DNA from: Betaproteobacteria bacterium
Lineage (GTDB): Bacteria; Pseudomonadota; Gammaproteobacteria; Burkholderiales; Casimicrobiaceae
Reading direction: 5' to 3'
Assembly: GCA_016717855.1 (NCBI GenBank)
Contig: JADKEV010000009.1
Location: 62,001-126,000, forward strand
DNA length: 64,000 nt
Part shown: positions 1 through 9,028 of the stretch, piece after piece
How positions within the stretch are numbered: the first letter of the stretch is position 1
Layout: each line of letters begins with the position of its first letter
Notes under the pieces: generated by a model
The model's database searches: none
Told to the model about the DNA's origin: nothing
What the model saw: only the letters and a program-made list of their open reading frames with translations
Made by a program: the position numbers and the translations under genes

Positions 1-1
1 C

Positions 2-100
2 GGATCCACTGGCCGGTCGACAGGTCCGCATCTCCATTTCGAGGTGCGTTTGAACGGAGTGCCGCAGAATCCCGCCCGCTTCCTGCGGGCCAATGGCTGA
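2..100 (+). CDS. M23-family metallopeptidase, C-terminal end only
   Basis: The window opens inside a gene whose last 32 codons are readable and end in TGA. The frame gives GRSTGPHLHFEV, which contains the HxH zinc-ligand element of LytM/M23 endopeptidases, followed by a short tail. Proteins of this family cut peptide cross-links in the periplasmic cell wall or act as amidase activators. In many betaproteobacteria an M23 peptidase lies directly upstream of secA, which supports the call. Nothing can be said of the rest of the protein. Confidence 0.8.
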   Translation, partial: GSTGRSTGPHLHFEVRLNGVPQNPARFLRANG

Positions 101-123
101 AACGATTTCAGGCATTCGTCGGT

Positions 124-155
124 AGGGGTGAGCACGTGCTCACCCCTTGCTTTTT
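124..155 (+). terminator. Probable rho-independent terminator before secA
   Basis: Positions 124-147 form a perfect 24-base palindrome (AGGGGTGAGCAC then its reverse complement), followed by TGCTTTTTG. The stem and T-run fit an intrinsic terminator that separates the M23 peptidase gene from secA. The perfect dyad could also bind a dimeric protein. Confidence 0.7.
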
Positions 156-182
156 GTGGAAAGACCGCCAACTGGTCACGTT

Positions 183-2891
183 ATGATCAACAACCTTCTC
201 AGAAAAGTCTTCGGGAGCCGGAATGACCGGCTGATCAAACAGTACAGCCGCGCGGTCCGGCGCATCAACGACCTGGAACCCTCGATGGTCGCGCTGTCCG
301 ACAGCGACCTGCGCGCCAAGACGGCTGCGTTCAAGGAACGGGTCGCCAATGGCGAAGGACTGGATGCCATTCTCCCGGAGGCGTTTGCCGTGGTCCGGGA
401 GGCGAGCAAGCGGGTTCTCGGGCAGCGGCACTTCGATGTGCAGCTCATCGGCGGCATGGTGCTCAATGACGGCAAGATCGCCGAAATGCGCACCGGCGAG
501 GGCAAGACGCTGGTTGCCACGCTGCCTTCCTATCTGAACGCCCTGACGGACAATGGCGTGCATATTGTCACCGTCAATGATTACCTGGCGCGATTCCATG
601 CCGATTGGATGGGGCGGATCCACAAGTTCCTGGGATTGACGGTCGGCGTGATTCTCACCCAGCAGCCCAACAGCGACAAGCAGGCGGCGTACGGCTCCGA
701 CATCACGTACGGCACCAACAACGAATTCGGCTTTGACTATCTGCGCGACAACATGGAGTACCAGGTCGCCGACCGCCGCCAGCGCGGCCTTCACTATGCG
801 ATCGTGGACGAGGTGGACTCCATCCTGATCGACGAAGCGCGCACGCCGCTGATCATCTCCGGCCAGGCCGACGACAACGTCGAAATGTACTATCGGCTGA
901 ACGAGCTCGCGCCCCGGCTGGTGCGCCAGTCGGCCGAGGAAGGCGAGGGCGACTACTGGGTCGACGAGAAACAGCACCAGGTGCTGCTCTCCGAAGCCGG
1001 CCATGAGCACGCCGAGCAGCTGCTGGGCAAGGCAGGCCTGCTGCCAATTGGCTCCAGCCTGTACGACGCGGCCAACATCGCGCTGATGCATCACCTGCAC
1101 GCGGCACTGCGCGCGCACGCGCTGTATCACCGCGACCAGCAATACGTGGTGCAGGACGGCGAAGTGATCATCGTCGACGAATTCACCGGGCGCCTGATGT
1201 CGGGCCGCCGCTGGTCCGACGGTCTGCATCAGGCCGTCGAAGCCAAGGAAGGCGTGGCCATCCAGCGCGAGAACCAGACGCTGGCCTCGATCACCTTCCA
1301 GAACTATTTCCGCATGTACGGCAAGCTCGCCGGGATGACGGGCACGGCCGACACCGAGGCCTATGAATTCCAGCAGATCTATAACCTGGAGACCGTGGTC
1401 ATACCGACGCACCGCCCGATGATCCGGGACGACCGCAACGACCAGGTGTTCAAGACTGCCGACGAGAAGCATGCGGCCGTGATCCTGGACATCCGCGAGT
1501 GCTTCAACAAGGCGCAACCGGTGCTGGTGGGCACGACGTCGATCGAGAATTCCGAACTGCTCTCGGGCCTGCTGGACAAGGAGAAGCTCGCCCACCAGGT
1601 GCTCAACGCCAAGCAGCACGCGCGCGAGGCGGAGATCGTGGCGCAGGCCGGCAGGCCCGGCGCCATCACCATCGCCACCAACATGGCGGGCCGCGGCACG
1701 GACATCGTGCTGGGCGGCAGCTTCGACTACGAAATCATGCGCATCCGGGACGATGAAACGCTGCCGCCGGACGAAAAGGAGAAGCGGATCGCGGTGTTCA
1801 AGGCGGAATGGCAGCTGCGGCACGAGGCCGTCGTCGCCTCCGGCGGGCTGCACATCATCGGCACCGAGCGGCACGAGTCGCGGCGCATCGACAACCAGCT
1901 GCGCGGACGCGCCGGCCGCCAAGGCGACCCCGGCTCGTCGCGCTTCTATCTCTCGCTCGACGACCAGTTGATGCGGATCTTCGCCGGCGACCGGATGAAG
2001 GCCATCATGACGCGGCTGAAAGTCCCCGAAGGCGAGCCGATCGAGGCGGGATTGGTCAACCGCTCGATCGAGACGGCGCAGCGCAAGGTCGAATCGCGCA
2101 ACTTCGACATCCGCAAGCAACTGCTCGAATACGACGACGTCGCCAACGACCAGCGCCGCGTCATCTACCAGCAGCGCAACGAGCTGCTCGAGTCCGACGA
2201 CATCAGCGAGACCATCCGGAACCTGATCGCCGGCTATGTTGACGATGCGGTCGGCTCGCACATTCCGGCCGAGAGCACCGAAGAGCAGTGGGATATCCCG
2301 GCGCTGGAAAAGCAGCTTGCGAGCGAACTCGGCGTCACCGTCGACGTGGCCGGCTGGATGAAGGAAAAGCCCGACCTGTCCGCCGAGGAGATCAGCCAGC
2401 GCGTGCGCGAGGCCACGCTTGCCAGCTACCAGGCCAAGGACGAGTTGGCCGGCCCCGAAGTCGTCCGGCAGTTCGAGCGGGCGATCATGCTGCAGTCGGT
2501 CGATACGCACTGGCGCGAGCACCTGGCGTCGCTCGATCACCTGCGACAGGGCATACACCTGCGCGGCTATGCACAAAAGAATCCCAAGCAGGAATACAAG
2601 CGCGAGGCGTTCGAACTCTTCGAGTCCATGCTCAACGCCATCAAGGCCGACGTGGTCCGGGTCATGATGAACGTGCAGGTCAAGTCGCGCGAGGATGTAG
2701 AAGCGGTGGAAGAGGCGCCTGCCGTGTCCAACGTCCAGTACCAGCACGCCGGGTACGACGAGGCGCTGGCGCCGCCCGCCGAAGCGCCGGCGGTGCAGCC
2801 GTTCGTGCGCGCCGGCGAAAAGGTCGGCCGCAACGATCCCTGCCCCTGCGGTTCCGGCAAGAAGTACAAGCACTGCCACGGACGGTTGTAG
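183..2891 (+). CDS. secA: SecA preprotein translocase ATPase
   Basis: SecA is the cytosolic motor that drives unfolded preproteins through SecYEG. The 902-residue product has the usual length. It shows MRTGEGKT (Walker A, near residues 102-109), a DEVDSILIDEARTP segment, the GRAGRQGDPG motif of the second nucleotide-binding fold, and a C-terminal zinc finger with CPCGSGKKYKHC. The ATG at 183 was chosen because MINNLLRKVFGSRND is the family's normal beginning; the frame is open 12 codons further upstream but without a family match. It is a single gene behind the terminator at 124-155, with argJ 74 bases downstream. Confidence 0.98.
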   Translation: MINNLLRKVFGSRNDRLIKQYSRAVRRINDLEPSMVALSDSDLRAKTAAFKERVANGEGLDAILPEAFAVVREASKRVLGQRHFDVQLIGGMVLNDGKIAEMRTGEGKTLVATLPSYLNALTDNGVHIVTVNDYLARFHADWMGRIHKFLGLTVGVILTQQPNSDKQAAYGSDITYGTNNEFGFDYLRDNMEYQVADRRQRGLHYAIVDEVDSILIDEARTPLIISGQADDNVEMYYRLNELAPRLVRQSAEEGEGDYWVDEKQHQVLLSEAGHEHAEQLLGKAGLLPIGSSLYDAANIALMHHLHAALRAHALYHRDQQYVVQDGEVIIVDEFTGRLMSGRRWSDGLHQAVEAKEGVAIQRENQTLASITFQNYFRMYGKLAGMTGTADTEAYEFQQIYNLETVVIPTHRPMIRDDRNDQVFKTADEKHAAVILDIRECFNKAQPVLVGTTSIENSELLSGLLDKEKLAHQVLNAKQHAREAEIVAQAGRPGAITIATNMAGRGTDIVLGGSFDYEIMRIRDDETLPPDEKEKRIAVFKAEWQLRHEAVVASGGLHIIGTERHESRRIDNQLRGRAGRQGDPGSSRFYLSLDDQLMRIFAGDRMKAIMTRLKVPEGEPIEAGLVNRSIETAQRKVESRNFDIRKQLLEYDDVANDQRRVIYQQRNELLESDDISETIRNLIAGYVDDAVGSHIPAESTEEQWDIPALEKQLASELGVTVDVAGWMKEKPDLSAEEISQRVREATLASYQAKDELAGPEVVRQFERAIMLQSVDTHWREHLASLDHLRQGIHLRGYAQKNPKQEYKREAFELFESMLNAIKADVVRVMMNVQVKSREDVEAVEEAPAVSNVQYQHAGYDEALAPPAEAPAVQPFVRAGEKVGRNDPCPCGSGKKYKHCHGRL

Positions 2892-2965
2892 GACAAGCGC
2901 TGCCGCAGCCGGCGCCGCCGGCCGCGGCCGCCCCGCAGCGCCGCTGCGCCGAATGAAGGGTTGCC

Positions 2966-4207
2966 ATGGCCGTCAACTATTCCACTCCCGCCCCAGACCT
3001 GCTGTACCCGGTCCCCGGCGTCGAACTCGGGCCCGCGCAGGCGGGCATCAAGAAGCCGGGCCGGCATGACTTGTTGGTCGTGCGCCTGGCGCCGGGCTCG
3101 CGGGTCGCCGGCGTGTTCACGCAGAACCGGTTCTGCGCGGCGCCCGTCCTGGTGTGCCGCGAGCACCTCGCGCGGGTCGCGAAGAGCGGCGGCTCGATCC
3201 GCGCACTGGTGGTCAACACCGGGAATGCCAATGCCGGAACCGGCGAACCCGGATTGCGCGACGCCCGCGCGACCTGCGCCGGCCTGGCCGCGCTGCTCGG
3301 GTGCGCGCCGCATGAAGTCCTGCCGTTCTCCACCGGCGTGATCATGGAACCGCTGCCCATCGAGCGCCTGCTCGCCGGCCTGCCGCGCGGCGTGGCCGCG
3401 CTGGCCGGCAACGCGTGGCCGCTGGCGGCGCAGACGATCATGACCACGGACACCATCGCCAAGGCCGCTTCGCGCCGCGTCGCCGCCGGCGGCGCCACGG
3501 TCACCGTCACCGGCATCAGCAAGGGCGCCGGTATGATCCAGCCCAACATGGCGACGATGCTGGGCTTTGTCGCCACGGACGCGCCCATTGCGCAGGACGT
3601 GCTCGAGCAGCTGGTCCGGGAAGTGGCCGCCGAGTCGTTCAACCGCATCACCATCGACGGCGACACGTCGACCAACGACAGTTTCGTGCTGATCAGCACC
3701 GGTCAGGCCGCCATGCCCGGGATCGCCAGCCGCGACCATCCACCGTACGCGGCGGTCAAAGACGCCATCTGTGACGTCGCGCAGGAACTCGCGCAGGCCA
3801 TCGTCCGCGACGGCGAGGGCGCGACCAAGTTCATCACTGTCACCGTGGAGGGCGGGCGCGATGCCGCGGAGTGCGACCGCATCGCGCGCCAGATCGCGCA
3901 CTCGCCGCTGGTGAAGACCGCGTTTTTCGCCTCCGACGCCAACCTGGGCCGCATCGTGTGCGCGGTCGGCAACGGCGGGCCCGCCGACCTGGATACGTCA
4001 CGCGTCGACATTCATCTCGACGACGTGGCGATCGTCCTGCGCGGCGGCCGGGCGCCCTCCTACCGCGAGGAGGACGGCGCGCGCATCATGAAGCAGAGCG
4101 AAATGACGGTGCGGGTGAGCCTGGGTCGCGGCGGCGCCGCGGCGACGATCTGGACCTGCGACCTGTCGCACGAATACGTCAGCATCAACGCCGATTACCG
4201 GAGTTGA
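2966..4207 (+). CDS. argJ: Bifunctional ornithine acetyltransferase / N-acetylglutamate synthase ArgJ
   Basis: ArgJ transfers the acetyl group from N-acetylornithine to glutamate and can also make N-acetylglutamate from acetyl-CoA, in cytosolic arginine synthesis. The 413-residue protein has the KGAGMIQPNMATMLGF region in which the precursor cuts itself; Thr197 in MATML is the expected new N-terminal nucleophile of the beta chain. The C-terminus YVSINADYRS is typical. A GAAGG ribosome site precedes the ATG. The next gene starts four bases after the stop, suggesting co-transcription. Confidence 0.97.
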   Translation: MAVNYSTPAPDLLYPVPGVELGPAQAGIKKPGRHDLLVVRLAPGSRVAGVFTQNRFCAAPVLVCREHLARVAKSGGSIRALVVNTGNANAGTGEPGLRDARATCAGLAALLGCAPHEVLPFSTGVIMEPLPIERLLAGLPRGVAALAGNAWPLAAQTIMTTDTIAKAASRRVAAGGATVTVTGISKGAGMIQPNMATMLGFVATDAPIAQDVLEQLVREVAAESFNRITIDGDTSTNDSFVLISTGQAAMPGIASRDHPPYAAVKDAICDVAQELAQAIVRDGEGATKFITVTVEGGRDAAECDRIARQIAHSPLVKTAFFASDANLGRIVCAVGNGGPADLDTSRVDIHLDDVAIVLRGGRAPSYREEDGARIMKQSEMTVRVSLGRGGAAATIWTCDLSHEYVSINADYRS

Positions 4208-4211
4208 GCGC

Positions 4212-4889
4212 GTGGCGCACCTGACCCCGCCCGCCGTAGAGTTGCAGGTCTACTACGCCCGCCGCGCCGCGGAGTACGAAGCGATCTACGACAAGCCCGA
4301 GCGCCAGGGCGATCTCGCGCGCCTGCGCGCCGACCTGGCGGAGGCGTTCCGCGGCCGCTCGGTCCTCGAGATCGCCTGCGGGACGGGCTACTGGACGCCG
4401 CATCTCGCGCGGCACGCGGTGCGCGTCGACGCCTTCGACATCAACGAGGAGACGCTGGCCATCGCCCGCACCAAGGCGGTGGACCCGGCGCGCGTGCGCT
4501 TCGCGCTGGGCGACGCGTTCGCGCCGACGATTGCGGTGCCGCCCTGCGATTCGGCTTTCGCCGGCTTCTGGTGGTCGCACGTGGCCCGGCGCGACCTGCC
4601 CCGCTTCCTGGCCGGACTGCACCGCGCGCTCGCGCCCGGCGCGCGCATCGTGTTCATCGACAACCGGTATGTCGCCGGCTCCTCGACGCCGGTTGCGCGC
4701 ACCGACGCGCACGGCGACACGTGGCAGGCGCGGACGCTGGCCGACGGCTCCCGCCATGAAGTGCTGAAGAACTTCCCCGAACCCACCGAACTCGAGGCTG
4801 CCGTGCGCCCGCATGCCGCGACCGTGGAAGTGCGACTGTTCGATTACTATTGGAGGCTGGAATACACATTGGCCCGCGCTCCACGATGA
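4212..4889 (+). CDS. Class I SAM-dependent methyltransferase
   Basis: The 225-residue protein has the glycine-rich SAM site VLEIACGTGYWT near residues 55-66, then an acidic residue at the end of the next strand (DAFDINEE) and a WWSHVAR loop, all of the small class I methyltransferase fold. The substrate cannot be told. It starts with GTG four bases after argJ and its TGA overlaps the next ATG (ATGA at 4886-4889), so translation is probably coupled in an argJ-methyltransferase-DUF815-mutT run. Confidence 0.85.
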   Translation: MAHLTPPAVELQVYYARRAAEYEAIYDKPERQGDLARLRADLAEAFRGRSVLEIACGTGYWTPHLARHAVRVDAFDINEETLAIARTKAVDPARVRFALGDAFAPTIAVPPCDSAFAGFWWSHVARRDLPRFLAGLHRALAPGARIVFIDNRYVAGSSTPVARTDAHGDTWQARTLADGSRHEVLKNFPEPTELEAAVRPHAATVEVRLFDYYWRLEYTLARAPR

Positions 4890-5791
4890 AATCCCCGACC
4901 GCACCGCCCGCCGACTGGACCATGCTGATCGAGCTCGCCGAACGGGTGCTGGTGCAGCTCGAAGCGTACCTGCCGCCGGCGCCGCCGCCTGTCGCCTGGG
5001 ACAAGGCGATCGCGTTCCGCTGGCGCAAGCGCGTCCATGGCCGCGACGGCGGCGGCGGCTTCATCGAAGCCGTTCCCAACGTGCACAAGATCACGCTGGC
5101 GGACCTGCAGGGCATCGAGCGCCAGAAGAAACTGGTGGAACAGAACACGCGGCAGCTGGTCGCCGGCGCGCCCGCCAACAACGTGCTGATGACCGGGTCG
5201 CGCGGCACCGGCAAGTCCTCGCTGGTGAAGGCGCTGCTGCACAAGTACGCGAAGAAGGGCCTGCGGGTCATCGAAGTCGACAAGGACGACCTGATCGACC
5301 TGCCGGACATCGTCGACGCGATCGCCGGCCGGCCCGAGAAGTTCATCATCTTCTGCGACGACCTCTCGTTCGACCAGGGGGAGGCGGGCTACAAGGCGCT
5401 GAAGGTCATCCTCGACGGCACCGTGGCGGCGACCTCGACCAACATCCTGATCTACGCGACGTCGAACCGGCGGCATCTGCTGCCCGAGTACTTTTCGGAA
5501 AACCTCGAGACGCGGCACGTGGGCGAGGAAGTGCATCCGGGCGAATCGGTCGAGGAGAAGATCTCCCTGTCCGAGCGCTTCGGGCTGTGGGTGTCGTTCT
5601 ACCCGTTCTCGCAGGACGAGTACTTCGCCGCGGTCCGGAGCTGGCTGCGCCACTACGGCTTTGCCGCCGACGCGTTCGAATGCCTGCGCGAGGAAGCGGT
5701 CCAGTGGTCGCTCTCCCGGGGCTCGCGCTCCGGACGCATCGCGTGGCAATTCGCCCGCGACTGCGCGGGCCGACGCGCGCTCGACCGGTGA
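4886..5791 (+). CDS. DUF815 family P-loop ATPase
   Basis: The 301-residue protein is an AAA-like ATPase of the DUF815 family. GSRGTGKSS is the Walker A loop and FIIFCDDLSF the Walker B strand, followed by a sensor-like NILIYATSNRRH segment. The cellular role of the family is not established. The ATG at 4886 overlaps the stop of the methyltransferase gene and gives the normal length. The neighbourhood argJ-DUF815-mutT is common in betaproteobacteria. Confidence 0.92.
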   Translation: MKSPTAPPADWTMLIELAERVLVQLEAYLPPAPPPVAWDKAIAFRWRKRVHGRDGGGGFIEAVPNVHKITLADLQGIERQKKLVEQNTRQLVAGAPANNVLMTGSRGTGKSSLVKALLHKYAKKGLRVIEVDKDDLIDLPDIVDAIAGRPEKFIIFCDDLSFDQGEAGYKALKVILDGTVAATSTNILIYATSNRRHLLPEYFSENLETRHVGEEVHPGESVEEKISLSERFGLWVSFYPFSQDEYFAAVRSWLRHYGFAADAFECLREEAVQWSLSRGSRSGRIAWQFARDCAGRRALDR

Positions 5792-5801
5792 CGGCACGCT
5801 G

Positions 5802-6263
5802 ATGCCCGATCGTCCGCTCACGCTGGTGGCGGTCGGCATCCTGCAGCGCCCGGACGGGCACGTGCTGTTCGCGCAACGGCCGCCGGGCAAGGCCTATGCG
5901 GGCTACTGGGAGTTCCCCGGCGGCAAGATCGAGCCCGGCGAATCCGACTACGCGGCGCTGGTGCGCGAGTTGCGGGAAGAACTGGGCGTCGAGGTGACGG
6001 CTGCAACAGCCTGGCTCACGCAGCGCCACGTCTATCCGCACGCGTTCGTCGAGTTGCGGTTCTTCCGGGTGACGGCGTGGCGGGGCGACGTGCATCCGCA
6101 GGAGGGGCAGCAGGTCGCGTGGCAGACGCCGGGGGCGTACACGGTCGGGCCGATGCTGCCGGCGCTGCTGACGGTGGAGAGCAAGGTGCTTTCCGGTCTG
6201 CTCGCCACCGGCGCCGCGGGCGGCGGCAATGGCGAGACAGGCGAAGGCGACGGAGGCGCTTGA
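5802..6263 (+). CDS. mutT: Nudix hydrolase, MutT/8-oxo-dGTP diphosphatase type
   Basis: MutT-type enzymes hydrolyse oxidised nucleotides such as 8-oxo-dGTP before they enter DNA. The 153-residue frame from ATG 5802 begins PDRPLTLVAVGILQ and contains a full Nudix box: GGKIEPGES, then RELREELGVE, with the metal-binding glutamates in REXXEE spacing. Length fits MutT. A longer open frame upstream has no similarity to the family. The gene closes the forward argJ cluster and converges on yacG. Confidence 0.92.
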   Translation: MPDRPLTLVAVGILQRPDGHVLFAQRPPGKAYAGYWEFPGGKIEPGESDYAALVRELREELGVEVTAATAWLTQRHVYPHAFVELRFFRVTAWRGDVHPQEGQQVAWQTPGAYTVGPMLPALLTVESKVLSGLLATGAAGGGNGETGEGDGGA

Positions 6264-6267
6264 CGCG

Positions 6268-6468
6268 CTAATTCGTCCGCGACCCTTCGTCCGGCATCCC
6301 CTCGGGCAGCTCGATCAGCGGCTCGCCGGCGACGCGATACTCCTCGTTCGCCCACGCGCCCAGATCGTTGGTCTTGCAACGTTCCGAACAGAACGGGCGG
6401 AACTTCGCCGCCGGCGTCCATTCGACGGGCCGGTTGCAGCGGGGACAGCTGACGATCCTGGGTTTCAT
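6268..6468 (-). CDS. yacG: DNA gyrase inhibitor / zinc-binding protein YacG
   Basis: YacG is a small zinc protein that binds GyrB and inhibits gyrase in Escherichia coli. The 66-residue product has the four zinc ligands Cys8, Cys11, Cys27 and Cys31 (CPRC and CSERC) and the typical DLGAWANEEYRVAGEP centre. It lies between zapD and mutT, the usual place next to coaE. The stop is four bases from the end of the convergent mutT. Confidence 0.95.
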   Translation of the reverse strand: MKPRIVSCPRCNRPVEWTPAAKFRPFCSERCKTNDLGAWANEEYRVAGEPLIELPEGMPDEGSRTN

Positions 6469-6480
6469 CGCGGCGCCGCC

Positions 6481-7239
6481 CTACAGGTTGCAGAACGTCA
6501 AATCGAACTCCACATCCTGTTCCATCTGCCGCGGCCGGTCGGCGATGTCGAAACCCACGAAGCGGATGTTCAGCGCATAGCGGTTGGCGCTGATCTCGGG
6601 CACGCACGGCAGGTCCCTGGCCACGGTGATGCGCAGCAGCTGCGCCACCTTGTTGGCGGTCAGCATCAGCTGGAACAGGCCGTTGTACGCGACCTGGCGC
6701 GAGGAGCGCCCGCTGTCGCGCAGGACCCGCAGCACGATGCCCAGCGCCTCGTCGATGGGAACGAACGGCGCCAGCCAGCCCTGCAGGTCCCTTTGCCGCG
6801 ACGCGGCGTCCCGGTTCAGCCAGTAGTGGTATGACGGCAGGTCGAACTCGCAGACGCCGCCGGGAATGCCCATGCGCTGCTTGATGATCATCAGCCATTC
6901 GTTGTCCCGCAGGTGCTGGCCTATCCTGCCGGATTGCCCGTGCAGGTCGCCCGCGGCGGCGACGATGTCGGACAGGAACTCGTCGAGCGTCTCGGCGGCG
7001 ACCTGGGGATTCTCCCGCAGCGTCGAGAGCAGCTGGCGCTGCCGTTCGAGTTCCTGCAGCAGGTCGGACTTGAGGTCGGCGCGCGAGGCGATCTCGGCGA
7101 TCTCGAACATCGCGTTCAGCGCGGCGTGATGATCGTTGGGTTCGGACTTCGCGGAAAAGTAGCGGGCGCGCTGAAAGAGATCCTCGAGCCGCATCATGGT
7201 GCGGATGCGCTCGTTCAGCGGATGTTCGTAACGGATCAA
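6481..7239 (-). CDS. zapD: Cell division protein ZapD
   Basis: ZapD cross-links FtsZ filaments and stabilises the Z-ring at midcell. The 252-residue, mainly helical protein begins MIRYEHPLNERIRTMMRLE, a strongly conserved family start, and contains NEWLMIIKQRMGIPGG and the C-terminal DVEFDLTFCNL strand. Length matches the family. It sits between coaE and yacG as in many beta- and gammaproteobacteria. A small inverted repeat, ACCTTT-N5-AAAGGT (7246-7262), lies immediately upstream of the start. Confidence 0.96.
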   Translation of the reverse strand: MIRYEHPLNERIRTMMRLEDLFQRARYFSAKSEPNDHHAALNAMFEIAEIASRADLKSDLLQELERQRQLLSTLRENPQVAAETLDEFLSDIVAAAGDLHGQSGRIGQHLRDNEWLMIIKQRMGIPGGVCEFDLPSYHYWLNRDAASRQRDLQGWLAPFVPIDEALGIVLRVLRDSGRSSRQVAYNGLFQLMLTANKVAQLLRITVARDLPCVPEISANRYALNIRFVGFDIADRPRQMEQDVEFDLTFCNL

Positions 7240-7381
7240 GCGTCGACCTTTGATCGAAAGGTGCCGGGCGCTCTTCGGCCAGGGGATGCCGTAGCGGCGG
7301 CGGCCAGGCGAATTGCGAATGGCGCGATTGTGCTACAAACCCCGTCCCTAGGGAATAGGCGCGCGGGAACCGTGCCGGGTT

Positions 7382-7984
7382 TCATGCGCGGGCCAGGTGC
7401 CGGTAGAGCGCGTCCAGGCGCGTCGCAGCGCCAGACCACAGGAGCGGATCGCCTTCGTTGTCGATGACGTCGTCGGCCAGCGCGAGCCGCTCGGCGCGGC
7501 CCATCTGCGAGCGCATGATGGCGCCGACGTCGCCGGGCGCCATGCCGCTCCGCGCGACGACGCGGCTGACCTGCGTCGATTCCCGGCAGTCGACTACCAG
7601 CACGCGCCGGCAGCGTTCGCGGTAGCGGCCGCTTTCGAACAGCAGTGGCACCATCAGCATCACGTAGGGGGCGGTGGACGCCGCGACCTGCCGGTCGGTT
7701 TCCTCGCGTATCAGCGGGTGCAGGGCACCTTCCAGCCTGGACTTCGCCGCCGCATCGGCGAACACGGCCTGGCGCAATTTCGCGCGATCGAGCTCGCCAT
7801 CGGGCGTGAAGTAGCCCTCACCGAACACCGCGCGGATCGACTGCCAGCCCGGCGCCCCGCGGCGCGTGAGCGCATGCGAAACCGCGTCGGCGTCGATCAG
7901 GCCGCCGCCCAGTTCGGCGAAGCGGGCGCCCACGGTGCTCTTCCCGCTCCCGATGCCGCCGGTCAGTCCCACGAGATACGTCAT
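7382..7984 (-). CDS. coaE: Dephospho-CoA kinase CoaE
   Basis: CoaE phosphorylates the ribose 3'-hydroxyl of dephospho-CoA, the last step of coenzyme A synthesis. From ATG 7984 the 200-residue product begins MTYLVGLTGGIGSGKST, the family P-loop, and later has SRLEGALHPLI and VPLLFE, both conserved. The open frame continues upstream but only this start gives a family-like N-terminus. It follows pilD by 49 bases on the same strand. Confidence 0.96.
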   Translation of the reverse strand: MTYLVGLTGGIGSGKSTVGARFAELGGGLIDADAVSHALTRRGAPGWQSIRAVFGEGYFTPDGELDRAKLRQAVFADAAAKSRLEGALHPLIREETDRQVAASTAPYVMLMVPLLFESGRYRERCRRVLVVDCRESTQVSRVVARSGMAPGDVGAIMRSQMGRAERLALADDVIDNEGDPLLWSGAATRLDALYRHLARA

Positions 7985-8033
7985 CGCGCCGCTCTGGCGG
8001 GAATGGCCGTACCGGCGGGGAGCGGCGCGCGCA

Positions 8034-8888
8034 TCAGCCGAGGTACATGGCAACGAGCGACTTGCCGAAGAACACGGTCAGTGCGCCCGCGCCGGCGAGA
8101 TACGGGCCGAAGGGAATCGGGATGTTCCGGTCGCGGCCGCGGGCGACGATCAGGACGATCCCGACGACGGCCCCGACGACCGACGAGAGCAGGATGATCA
8201 CCGGCAGCATCTGCCAGCCCAGCCAGGCGCCCAGTGCCGCGAGCAGCTTGAAGTCGCCGTAGCCCATGCCCTCCTTGCCGGTGAGCAGCTTGAATGCCCA
8301 GTACACGGCCCACAGGACCAGGTAGCCGGCGACCGCGCCCCACAACGCGTCGCCCAGCGGGACGAACAGTCCGAAACTGTTGGCGATCAGGCCCGCCCAG
8401 AGCAGCGGCAGAGTCAGGTTGTCCGGCAGCAGCTGGGTGTCGATGTCGATCGCGGACAGCGCGAGCAGCACCCAGAGCAGGCCCGCGATCGCGAGCGCCT
8501 GGTAGCCCGCGCCGAACTTCCACGCCGCCGCCACCGCGAACGCGGCCGCGGCCAGCTCGATCACCGGATAGCGCACCGAGATACGCGCGCCGCAGTGCGC
8601 GCACCGGCCGCCGAGCAGCAGGTAGCTGAGCACGGGAACGTTGTCGCGCGCCCGGAGCTGCTGCTTGCAGGAAGGACAACCTGAGCGCGGCGTGAACAGG
8701 TTGTACGTCACCCTGGCCGGCGGCGTCTCGTCGCGCAGCTCTGCGCACTGGTCGGCCCAGTCCTGCTCCAGCATCCGCGGCAGCCGGTGGACGACGACGT
8801 TGAGGAAGCTCCCGACGCACAGTCCCACCGCGCCGGCAAGTGTCCACCACAACCAGGGTACAGCCGCAAGCGTCGCAAAGTCGTTCAT
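8034..8888 (-). CDS. pilD: Type IV prepilin peptidase PilD
   Basis: PilD is an inner-membrane aspartyl protease that removes prepilin leader peptides and methylates the new N-terminus. The 284-residue protein has an N-terminal membrane segment, a cytoplasmic domain with two zinc CxxC pairs (Cys71/Cys74 and Cys96/Cys99), and several further membrane helices. The two catalytic aspartates are seen in SAIDIDTQLLPD and GYGDFKLL. It forms a pilB-pilC-pilD-coaE-zapD-yacG block on the minus strand. Confidence 0.96.
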   Translation of the reverse strand: MNDFATLAAVPWLWWTLAGAVGLCVGSFLNVVVHRLPRMLEQDWADQCAELRDETPPARVTYNLFTPRSGCPSCKQQLRARDNVPVLSYLLLGGRCAHCGARISVRYPVIELAAAAFAVAAAWKFGAGYQALAIAGLLWVLLALSAIDIDTQLLPDNLTLPLLWAGLIANSFGLFVPLGDALWGAVAGYLVLWAVYWAFKLLTGKEGMGYGDFKLLAALGAWLGWQMLPVIILLSSVVGAVVGIVLIVARGRDRNIPIPFGPYLAGAGALTVFFGKSLVAMYLG

Positions 8889-9028
8889 GGGTCTCTGCCG
8901 GGACAGCGGTTAAAATCCGGCGGCCACGGGACAAGCACCGGGTCCGCCGCAGTATTCGCGAATGCCGGGACGACTGCCTCCCGAGCCCGCACCGGGTGCC
9001 GGGCGCCGCGGGGACCAAGCGGCGAAGA

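Noticed and set aside
108..2879. A 923-codon open frame antisense to secA
   Set aside because: It is the GC-driven mirror of secA, with no family similarity and extreme Arg/Leu/Val/Asp composition. Similar long mirrors over ffh, coxL, the ABC permease and the FtsX permease were left out for the same reason.
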